From Bacteroidia bacterium (lineage in GTDB: Bacteria; Bacteroidota; Bacteroidia; Bacteroidales; UBA12481), in the NCBI GenBank assembly GCA_026391235.1, contig JAPLDV010000358.1, positions 1 to 5,691 on the forward strand: 5,691 nt of DNA, written 5' to 3'. Positions 1 through 5,691 of this stretch are shown here, in pieces. Each line of letters opens with the position of its first letter. Position 1 is the stretch's first letter. The position numbers and the translations under genes were made by a program. The notes under the pieces are model-generated. The model searched no databases. It was not told the origin of the DNA and worked only from the letters and a program-made list of their open reading frames with translations.

Positions 1-677
1 TTGGCTTTCCCAAGCATAGCCAAAGCAGCACCGCGGGTAACACGGCCAATATCTGCCGAGCTGTACGAAACCGGTAACCCGGCAGCCGCATCCGACAAGT
101 CTTTCTCAATCTGCAGATAAATATCCGCTACTTCGCTCAGCGGCACATGGATGGTTTCGTGAGTAAGTTGCGGCAGTAGTTTCAGAGGTACCTTTCCAAA
201 AACATTCACCAGGTTGAAGTAACTATAAGCCCGGATAAACTTTGCCTCTCCTAAGAACCGTTCCTTTAGTGGCATGGAATCCATCGGAACTGAAGGAACG
301 TTGGCTATAACATTGTTGGCACGGGCAATGGCTTCATAAACAAAACTCCAGTAATTACTGACAAATCCATTATTGGCATCGGTAGTAAATTCATCGATAT
401 ACTTAATCTCAGCCTGATCACCCGGATTACCTCCTTTTACCGCATCATCGGAAGCCACATCCCCAAACACCCACAAAGCATTGTCAGGGTTACTGAAAGC
501 TATGGCATTATACACGCCGTTCAGGGCCTGAACAGCCTGTTTGTCATTCTGGTAAAACGTGGCTGAAGAAAAAGTACCCTTAAGATCTTCAGTCAGAAAA
601 TCTTTACAGGCACTCAGCATAGTCAGGGTTACACCCATTATCAGGATAACCTTGAAATTTTTGAAGTTCTTTTTCAT
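1..677 (-). CDS. SusD-like surface glycan-binding lipoprotein (N-terminal 225 residues, cut by window edge)
   Basis: The reading frame opens at the ATG at 677 and runs without a stop off the left edge, so only about 225 residues of a protein that is usually 450-650 long are visible. It starts MKKNFKNFKVILIMGVTLTM and has a lipobox ending LSAC, which puts the lipidated cysteine at residue 24. The residues after it, Lys25-Asp26 and then Glu30-Asp31, resemble the charged lipoprotein export signal known in Bacteroidota, so a surface location is likely. Family landmarks are the early helix FYQNDKQAVQALNGVYNAI (about 41-59), the YWSFVYEAIARANNVI helix (109-124), and the TPR-like helix RFLGEAKFIRAYSYFNLVNV (140-159) followed by FGKVPL. 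A second helix, YLQIEKDLSDAA, and GRVTRGAALAMLGKA at the edge follow. These match the SusD-like N-terminal domain. The protein would form the lid over the SusC partner encoded 12 bases upstream and bind its ligand. The substrate cannot be told from this part. Confidence 0.95.
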   Translation of the reverse strand, partial: MKKNFKNFKVILIMGVTLTMLSACKDFLTEDLKGTFSSATFYQNDKQAVQALNGVYNAIAFSNPDNALWVFGDVASDDAVKGGNPGDQAEIKYIDEFTTDANNGFVSNYWSFVYEAIARANNVIANVPSVPMDSMPLKERFLGEAKFIRAYSYFNLVNVFGKVPLKLLPQLTHETIHVPLSEVADIYLQIEKDLSDAAAGLPVSYSSADIGRVTRGAALAMLGKA

Positions 678-689
678 TGCCTGATATGA

Positions 690-3600
690 TTAAAATGTGA
701 TGTCGATTCCAAACATAATAGCCATTGCCGATGGGTAGGTTCCCCAGTCGATACCGGAGGCGCGATCGCCTTCACCTTTAGAGTTATCGCTGACCGTCAT
801 TTCCGGATCAAGTCCGGAATATTTTGTCAGCGTAAACAGGTTGGTCCCGGATGCATAAAACCTCACCTGTGTTAATCCGATAATTTTGAGCGTTTTCTCC
901 GGGATGGAATATCCTATCTGAAGATTTTTCAGCCTCAGGTAAGAGCCATCTTCCAGAAATCTTGATGAGGGACGAGCGTTGTTCGATTTGGATGTCCATG
1001 ATGCCCTCGGCTGTGTGTTTGATGTGCCTTCGCCGGTCCATCGTTCATCAAAATAGCGCTGTGTAACGGTAAAACCGCGGTAAAAGCCTTCAATATCCTG
1101 GTTTACCTGCACATAGATCTTGTTGCCATAAGCACCCTGGAAGAACAAGCTAAAATCGAAATTTTTATAATTTGCCGTCAGGTTAATCCCGGCTATCAGT
1201 TTTGGGATGGCACTCCCCATGTGCACCCTGTCGTTATTATCGATATACCCGTTACCATCCTGATCTTTGAATTTTACATCTCCGGGTTTAATGTTGTCGC
1301 CCTGGAAGGCCGAGAGTAAAATATCCGTTTCATTCTGGAAAATGCCATCCATTTCGAGAAGGTAGAATGAGCCGATGGGCTGTCCTGTCTCGGTTTGGGT
1401 GGCGTATATACCTGAATCAACCCTTCCTCCGAAAAGCGGTGCATCCAGTTTGAGCACTTCGTTATGCAGGAAGGTAAGGTTTCCACCAATGGAATAGTTC
1501 CAATCCTGTTTTGAATGCCGGTAAATGGCTTCAAGTTCAATACCCGTATTCAATACCGAACCGCTGTTGATCCAGGCGGATTCGGCATATCCCGTGGATG
1601 GAGGATTAGGTGCTTTTACCAGCATGTTTTCGGTGACTTTATAAAAGTAATCGAGGGAAAAGGCAAATGCACCTTTCCAAAGCTCGGCATCCACTCCCGC
1701 ATTATACTGATAACTGGTTTCCCACTTCAGGTCGGTGTTGCCGAGAGCTGTTTGTGCATAACCGCTGTTTGATAGATTACCAAAAGGATAATTAAAATAG
1801 GGAGAGATCCTGTCGCTGGCCGCATAGAGGCCTATTTCCTGGTTTCCGATGGCCCCATACCCCGCCCGCAGTTTAAGGTTATTGAGCCAGTCAACACCCT
1901 GAAGGAACTTTTCCTGCTTCAGCACCCAACCGCCTGAAAGTGAATAGAAAGTTCCCCATTTGTTATTTCCCGTAAATCTTGAAGAACCATCGCGGCGCAG
2001 AGTGCCCGACACATAGTATTTTCCTTTGTAATCATAATTGGCCCTGCCGAAAAATGATGCCAGCGATGAAGCATACTCGCTCTGGCTACTTATTTTAATA
2101 CCCAGTCCGTTCCCAATGTAAATAAGTTCTTTTTGCTCAACAGGAAAATCCATGTCGCTGGCATACAGTGCTTTGCCACCGTTCTTAATGGCCTCAAACC
2201 CCACCAAAGCTGAAAAAGTATGCGATTTCCCGAAAGTGGTTTCGTAATTCAGCAGGTTATTCACGGTCCAGTTGGCGACACGTTCAGTACCGATACTCAA
2301 ACCGTTTTTTGCATTAATACGGTCGAGGGTACCCCAGGTTGGGCTGAACTTGCGGCTGTATGAATTCCGGTAATCCATCCCCAGGTTGGTCGTAAATTTC
2401 AGTTTATCGGTAATTTTGGCAGTGAAAAAGGCCTTTCCCAGGTAGCTGTCGTCCTTGCGGTTATTGTCGTTTAAAGCGCTCATGCCGATGGGATTATATC
2501 CATCACCGAGGAATGAATCATATTTCTGTCCCCCGAAGTATTCCGCAGGGCGGTCAACAAAAGTTCCATTTGCAAACCGAATGGGAATGGCCGGATTACG
2601 GAAGAAAGCATATCTTATTACACTTCCGCCGTTGCCGCCATACCCGTCGCCTGAGCTTCCAATGATATCATTACTGGAAAGCCCGGCCAGCATGCTCATC
2701 CCCGCACTAAGCCATTTATTCACTTCGGTATTCACGGCAAGCCTGACGGTGCCGCGAGTATATCCGGTTCCTTTAATAATACCTTTTTGATCGAATAGTG
2801 AGGTGGATAGCAGGTAATTGGTCGATTCATTCCCTCCGGAAAAGGAGAGTTCATGGGAATTGACCGGAGCAACCCGGAGCAGTTCTTTCACATAGTTTAC
2901 ATTATCGAACTTTGCGGCATCTTCAGCGGTAATGAGGCCGCGCTGCAAACCTTCGGGCAGAAGGGCATTGTCGTTGGTAGCGGCTTCGTTATAAATAGTT
3001 ACGTAATCGGTGGTATTTACCATTTTAGTGAGCCGGGTAGCTTTCTGGAAGCCAGTTTGGCCGCGGTAGGTGACCCTGGTGGCACCCTTGGTGCCTTTCT
3101 TGGTAGTAACCAGCACTACTCCGTTATTGGCGCGGGATCCATATATAGCCGCTGCCGAAGCATCTTTAAGTACCGTGATATTTTCAATGTCGCCCGGCGA
3201 CAGAATTCTAAGCGCATCCACCGTGGGTATCCCATCGACGATATAGAGCGGGTCGTTGCTCGAATTGATGGAACCGGCTCCCCGGATCCGAACCGAGACT
3301 CCTTCGCCGGGAGCGCCGGTGTTTTGGGTCACCTGAACTCCGGCTGCACGGCCCTGCAACGACTGAGCAACATCTGCCAACGGCAATTTGGTGAGTTCCC
3401 TGTTATTTACAGAGGTAACTGCCCCCAGAACATTCCGCTTCTTGACTGATCCGTATCCAATCACTACCAGCTCTTCAAGTGCATATTGCTCCTGTATGAG
3501 CTTAATATCAATCACCGTGCGGCGGCCCGGAATTTCTTCCATCGGTGTATATCCGACATAAGAATACACAATTATCGATGCATCAGTGAGTTGATTCGAT

Positions 3601-3782
3601 GCCAGTCGGTATTTCCCGTTGACATCCGTTGTGGTTCCCGATTGGGTTCCTTTAATCAGAACCGTAACACCGATAAGGGTTTCACCGGTTTTGGCATCGC
3701 TAACCGTTCCTTCAACCGTGCGCTGAGCAAAAAGCGACATGGACAAAGGGAGTATCAGCAAAAGGATTAACAGTTTTTTCAT
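690..3782 (-). CDS. SusC-like TonB-dependent outer-membrane transporter (SusC/RagA family)
   Basis: This complete protein of 1030 residues has the usual length for the family. A signal peptide (residues 1 to about 19, MKKLLILLLILPLSMSLFA, then QRT) leads into a carboxypeptidase-regulatory-like beta domain (about 22-100), including GETLIGVTVLIKGTQSGTTTDVNGKY. Next come the family motif ELVVIGYG (104-111) and the plug domain (about 117-230), with PLYIVDGIP (178-186), LKDASAAAIYGSRANNGVV (205-223) and VTTKKG. The rest is a 22-strand type beta barrel, with the conserved GGN and DQKGIIKGTGYTR segments near 317-343. An Asp/Asn-rich loop, DQDGNGYIDNNDR (840-852), is typical of SusC proteins and may bind calcium. 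The chain ends in Phe (GIDITF), as expected for insertion of outer-membrane barrels. It imports a ligand across the outer membrane with energy from TonB-ExbBD, together with the SusD encoded just downstream. The start is supported by the signal peptide and an A-rich leader. No defect is visible. The substrate is unknown. Confidence 0.97.
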   Translation of the reverse strand: MKKLLILLLILPLSMSLFAQRTVEGTVSDAKTGETLIGVTVLIKGTQSGTTTDVNGKYRLASNQLTDASIIVYSYVGYTPMEEIPGRRTVIDIKLIQEQYALEELVVIGYGSVKKRNVLGAVTSVNNRELTKLPLADVAQSLQGRAAGVQVTQNTGAPGEGVSVRIRGAGSINSSNDPLYIVDGIPTVDALRILSPGDIENITVLKDASAAAIYGSRANNGVVLVTTKKGTKGATRVTYRGQTGFQKATRLTKMVNTTDYVTIYNEAATNDNALLPEGLQRGLITAEDAAKFDNVNYVKELLRVAPVNSHELSFSGGNESTNYLLSTSLFDQKGIIKGTGYTRGTVRLAVNTEVNKWLSAGMSMLAGLSSNDIIGSSGDGYGGNGGSVIRYAFFRNPAIPIRFANGTFVDRPAEYFGGQKYDSFLGDGYNPIGMSALNDNNRKDDSYLGKAFFTAKITDKLKFTTNLGMDYRNSYSRKFSPTWGTLDRINAKNGLSIGTERVANWTVNNLLNYETTFGKSHTFSALVGFEAIKNGGKALYASDMDFPVEQKELIYIGNGLGIKISSQSEYASSLASFFGRANYDYKGKYYVSGTLRRDGSSRFTGNNKWGTFYSLSGGWVLKQEKFLQGVDWLNNLKLRAGYGAIGNQEIGLYAASDRISPYFNYPFGNLSNSGYAQTALGNTDLKWETSYQYNAGVDAELWKGAFAFSLDYFYKVTENMLVKAPNPPSTGYAESAWINSGSVLNTGIELEAIYRHSKQDWNYSIGGNLTFLHNEVLKLDAPLFGGRVDSGIYATQTETGQPIGSFYLLEMDGIFQNETDILLSAFQGDNIKPGDVKFKDQDGNGYIDNNDRVHMGSAIPKLIAGINLTANYKNFDFSLFFQGAYGNKIYVQVNQDIEGFYRGFTVTQRYFDERWTGEGTSNTQPRASWTSKSNNARPSSRFLEDGSYLRLKNLQIGYSIPEKTLKIIGLTQVRFYASGTNLFTLTKYSGLDPEMTVSDNSKGEGDRASGIDWGTYPSAMAIMFGIDITF

Positions 3783-3790
3783 TTTTTCAG
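3783..3790 (-). promoter_or_regulatory. A-rich translation start leader of the susC-like gene
   Basis: Read on the minus strand, only CTGAAAAA separates the TAA stop of the upstream gene from the ATG of the susC-like gene. There is no GGAGG-type site. An A-rich leader before the start codon is common in Bacteroidota, where Shine-Dalgarno pairing is weakly used. The spacing implies that the two genes share a transcript and that translation of susC may depend partly on ribosomes finishing the upstream frame. Confidence 0.5.
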
Positions 3791-4891
3791 TTATTTATAG
3801 GCTATTACTGCATTACCGGCTTTGATTTTTGATCCATCGTTCTTCAGTTGCGTTCCTGCCGGCAGCACTACGATAAGCGCTGCTTCGCCGGCGGGCAGAC
3901 TGATACTTACATTCCCGCGTTTTCCTTTTGCCAGGTATCTTTTGGAGATGGTATCAAACAAGTCGATGCTGATATCTGACGGATAGGATACGGTTTTGAC
4001 TTCTTTATAGGGATTATAGTAAAGATATACCGGGTATGTATTATCTGCATAGAAATCGGTGGCATTGCAATTCAGCGCCAGAATTCCTTCAACAGCGGTT
4101 GTACTGACAATAGCTCCGAAAACGCCGGCAATGGATGTGCTATACAGGCTGAACATGGATTCCGGTGGTTGACCGGCAACCCATTTTGGCCCATCGCCAA
4201 TGGCAACCGGAGAGATGCCATTCAAAGCGGGATTGTTCATGTCATCGGTTTTCCGCAGGCCTTCGTAGCCTATAATTCCACTGGTCAGATCTTTAAGCTG
4301 CGGCAGCCACTGGTTCTTTTCGCCAATCTGGTCAGGGTAGAACAGTCGCGATGCATTGACCGCGTTCAGCATATATTTCCCGATGGCACGGGCATATTGA
4401 GGTTCATATTTTACCAGCGGTACCAATGGCCAGGCCATAGCTACCGAATTCATAAAGAATGCATAACCGCCTCCATCGGTGATGCTCCCCTGCAGACCGT
4501 ATACATCGTAATCGCCCCATTTTTCAGCAATTACGCCCCATCCATAACGGCCATCTTTCGACTGGCAACCATCGAATATCTGGTTTAGCAAACGTGTTAT
4601 ATCATAGGAAGTTCCGTTCTCTGCATTCAGTCGCGCGGCTGTGTAAGCTCCAAACGGAAGCAGAATTTCATAAAACCGGCTCTCTTTTTGGTTCAGTAAG
4701 GATTCAGTTGCGTTTTTAGCAGCTTTGAGGTAGCGCCCATCCCCGAATTTGTACCAGGCCGAGAGCAAAACATAAGCGTGTCCTCCTGCTGCATCTTGTT
4801 GCCAGGGAATATGGTTACGCATACCGGTCATCCGGGCATAATCAAAATAGGAGTAATCGAAGTTCCCGCTCAGAACCGTGACATGTTCCAC
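3791..4891 (-). CDS. C-terminal part of a frameshifted lipoprotein gene: alpha/alpha-toroid-like body plus C-terminal beta domain
   Basis: This open frame of 366 codons is most likely the second part of the gene beginning at 5340, not a gene of its own. Its first possible start is a GTG at 4891 inside the upstream frame, and there is no signal peptide, although the neighbouring part has one. The body is helical and rich in Trp, Tyr and Gly, with blocks such as QQDAAGGHAYVLLSAWYKFG (31-50), YEILLPFGAYTAARLNAENG (74-93), GYGWGV-type and EKWGDYDVYGLQGSITDGGG segments (about 115-142), YAFFMNSVAMAWPLVPLV and YARAIGKYMLNAVNASRLFY. This pattern suggests an (alpha/alpha) toroid like those of several glycan-active enzymes. 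The last 80 residues, from YPVYLYYNPYKEVKTV to IVVLPAGTQL, look like a small beta-sandwich domain. I recall similar uncharacterised proteins in Bacteroidota but cannot assign a numbered family, reaction or catalytic residues. The stop lies 8 bases before susC. Confidence 0.8.
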   Translation of the reverse strand: MEHVTVLSGNFDYSYFDYARMTGMRNHIPWQQDAAGGHAYVLLSAWYKFGDGRYLKAAKNATESLLNQKESRFYEILLPFGAYTAARLNAENGTSYDITRLLNQIFDGCQSKDGRYGWGVIAEKWGDYDVYGLQGSITDGGGYAFFMNSVAMAWPLVPLVKYEPQYARAIGKYMLNAVNASRLFYPDQIGEKNQWLPQLKDLTSGIIGYEGLRKTDDMNNPALNGISPVAIGDGPKWVAGQPPESMFSLYSTSIAGVFGAIVSTTAVEGILALNCNATDFYADNTYPVYLYYNPYKEVKTVSYPSDISIDLFDTISKRYLAKGKRGNVSISLPAGEAALIVVLPAGTQLKNDGSKIKAGNAVIAYK

Positions 4892-4922
4892 TTTGTATCG
4901 CTGTTGAAATAGTTTTGAGCCA
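4870..4922 (-). other. Frame junction inside the split lipoprotein gene
   Basis: The upstream frame stops at the TGA at 4870-4872 after TKWNMSRF, while the downstream frame is already open before its GTG at 4891 and reads VEHVTVLSGNFDYSYFDY. The frame used downstream is closed by a TAA just upstream of this interval, so the switch must fall within roughly these 53 bases. Joining the frames requires a net shift of -1, equivalent to a loss of 3n+1 bases. No X XXY YYZ slippery heptamer is present in the correct frame (the nearest run is ACA AAG), and there is no long homopolymer. A mutation or internal deletion is therefore a better explanation than programmed frameshifting or a simple homopolymer read error. 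Confidence 0.7.
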
Positions 4923-5340
4923 TCTTAACGAAATTGAATCCGTTCTGATTTGTTTTGTCGATGCCAAGCAGGCCTGCACTTACAAGTGAATTAAGCGAAG
5001 TAAGCGCTTCGTGAAATTCTCCGTTGTTTATCCCGGGTCCCTGGCGTACGTCACCAATAACCGTATAGAGCCCAAAAGTCACCTGATCAAAATTCCGCAT
5101 TGAACTGTCGAGCCAGATCAGTGGTCCGTATGAAGCCTTCTGGTTGAAATTGAAAACCAGGCTGTCGAACCGGATAGCTTTTTTCTTCCAGTCAATGATT
5201 TTCAATGGCTGCGGCAACTCTGGCATCTGATCAATGCGTAGCAAGGAGGTCTGAGCTACAGGTACGCTTGTTTGCTGTGTACAGGACAATAATATCGTCA
5301 GCAGGACCAGAACCGGTATTATGAAACTTCTTTTGTTCAT
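4870..5340 (-). CDS. N-terminal part of a frameshifted lipoprotein gene
   Basis: This frame encodes 156 residues. It begins MNKRSFIIPVLVLLTILLSC, a lipoprotein signal peptide with the lipidated cysteine at residue 20. The following residues (TQQTSVPVAQ) lack the acidic export signal seen in the SusD-like neighbour, so a periplasm-facing location is likely. The mature part contains IIDWKKKAIRFDSLVFNFNQ (48-67), PLIWLDSS (73-80), FGLYTVIGDVRQG (89-101), FHEALTSLNSLVSAGLLGID (109-128) and FNFVKMAQNYFN (135-146), then ends abruptly at TKWNMSRF. The first eight or so residues after YFN fit the family before the stop; the final few are probably out of frame. It should continue into the frame at 4891-3791 to make one exported protein. 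The ATG overlaps the stop of the MFS-like gene as ATGA, supporting both this start and translational coupling. As it stands, the product would be a truncated lipoprotein without the main helical body. Confidence 0.82.
   Translation of the reverse strand: MNKRSFIIPVLVLLTILLSCTQQTSVPVAQTSLLRIDQMPELPQPLKIIDWKKKAIRFDSLVFNFNQKASYGPLIWLDSSMRNFDQVTFGLYTVIGDVRQGPGINNGEFHEALTSLNSLVSAGLLGIDKTNQNGFNFVKMAQNYFNSDTKWNMSRF
5337..5340 (-). other. ATGA stop/start overlap coupling the transporter gene to the lipoprotein gene
   Basis: On the minus strand the four bases ATGA contain the start codon of the lipoprotein gene and the TGA stop of the MFS-like gene. Such overlaps usually mean one transcript and reinitiation by the same ribosome. 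The purine-rich GAAGAAAA just before it can serve as the leader. Confidence 0.85.
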
Positions 5341-5691
5341 TTTTCTTCAGAATAGGAGTGTTTCATAATGTTCCTTGCCAGCGGAATTGACAGCACCTGT
5401 ACCAGGGCAACAATGATGAGGGAGTAGCGGAGGGCAAAAGTTTCCGAAACGTACAACGCCAGGAAGATGAACAATCCTAATCCTATCACTCTGCCGGTAT
5501 AAAGGCCAAACTCGTGATTCAGGATATACGCATATTGATTCCGGTTTTCACGTTTCGAAACCACATCAATCACCTTCATCATAATGGGATAATAGGCCAG
5601 ATCGTGCAGGGGCTGGAAAAACACCTTGCATAAAACAAATACCATAACCCCGGTCATCGACAGTTCAATGCCGTTAAAGATTGTCCCGATC
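5337..5691 (-). CDS. Probable MFS-type inner-membrane transporter (C-terminal 117 residues, cut by window edge)
   Basis: The frame is open to the right edge of the window (upstream of Met at 5657 it continues IGTIFNGIELS), so the real start lies outside and 5657 is an internal methionine. The visible part is strongly hydrophobic. It shows a segment around MTGVMVFVLCKVFF, a cytoplasmic-loop-like polar stretch with KVIDVVSKRENRNQYAYILN, a helix around GRVIGLGLFIFLALYVSETF, and a last helix around LRYSLIIVALVQVLSIPLA. The chain ends with the charged tail RNIMKHSYSEEK. The YYPIMMKVIDVVSKRENRN and NHEFGLYTGRVIG segments resemble C-terminal halves of MFS proteins found near Sus-like loci in Bacteroidota. 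It would move the imported or processed product across the inner membrane, but the substrate is not visible here. Assignment to MFS rests on the partial sequence and recollection, so another polytopic transporter family remains possible. Confidence 0.75.
   Translation of the reverse strand, partial: IGTIFNGIELSMTGVMVFVLCKVFFQPLHDLAYYPIMMKVIDVVSKRENRNQYAYILNHEFGLYTGRVIGLGLFIFLALYVSETFALRYSLIIVALVQVLSIPLARNIMKHSYSEEK

Noticed and set aside
1230..1265. EF-hand or dockerin-like motif within the susC-like protein as a special calcium module
   Set aside because: An Asp/Asn-rich DxDGNG...DNND loop is a common conserved part of SusC-family barrels, so it is not evidence for an unusual fusion.
2455..2790. 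A plus-strand 111-codon frame rich in Pro and Leu
   Set aside because: It is antisense to the susC-like barrel region, and the Pro/Leu richness follows from the complement of Gly-rich codons.
2853..3449. A 198-codon open frame on the plus strand
   Set aside because: It lies wholly antisense to the plug-encoding part of the susC-like gene, whose protein motifs are unmistakable; the translation is low-complexity with no domain or signal, so it is a shadow frame.
4169..4588. A 139-codon open frame on the plus strand
   Set aside because: It is antisense to the helical body of the split lipoprotein gene and shows no recognisable protein features.
3791..4891. The 366-codon frame as an independent gene starting at GTG 4891
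   Set aside because: It has no signal peptide or proper leader, starts inside the upstream gene, and its beginning (EHVTVLSGNFDY) looks like the interior of a protein.
4870..4922. Programmed -1 ribosomal frameshifting joining the two lipoprotein frames
   Set aside because: The direction of the shift is right, but no slippery heptamer occurs in the correct phase, and a regulated frameshift is not expected for this kind of protein.
5655..5657. ATG at 5657 as the true start of the MFS-like gene
   Set aside because: The frame continues open to the window edge with hydrophobic, membrane-like codons, and 106 residues is far too short for the family.

Overview
The window is a fragment of a nutrient-uptake operon from a member of the phylum Bacteroidota. 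The evidence is a complete SusC-type TonB-dependent transporter followed directly by a SusD-type lipoprotein, a pair that is the hallmark of this phylum. A-rich start leaders in place of strong Shine-Dalgarno sites also fit. The base composition is moderate. The order or genus cannot be fixed from the sequence; Bacteroidales or Marinilabiliales is a guess.

All genes lie on the minus strand, so transcription runs from high to low coordinates. From upstream to downstream they are: the C-terminal end of an inner-membrane transporter of probable MFS type (5337-5691, cut by the window edge); a lipoprotein gene split into two frames (5340 down to 3791); a complete susC-like gene (3782-690); and the first 225 codons of a susD-like gene (677-1, cut by the window edge). 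Spacing is very tight: a 4-base ATGA overlap, then gaps of 8 and 12 bases. There is no intergenic space for an internal promoter or terminator and no gene-free stretch of 300 bases. No RNA gene, mobile element, CRISPR array or notable repeat was seen.

The likely joint role is capture and import of an oligosaccharide or related organic ligand. SusD would bind it at the cell surface, SusC would move it across the outer membrane using TonB energy, the split lipoprotein (which looks like an alpha/alpha-toroid carbohydrate-active type protein) would act on it, and the MFS-like protein would carry the product across the inner membrane. The substrate cannot be named from this sequence.

The most notable observation is the split lipoprotein gene. 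Two adjacent ORFs in different frames, overlapping by 22 bases, read as consecutive parts of one protein. From memory of related proteins, a helical segment of several tens of residues may also be missing at the junction, so this may be an internal deletion rather than a single-base error. No new type of system was found; otherwise the region is a conventional Sus-like locus.
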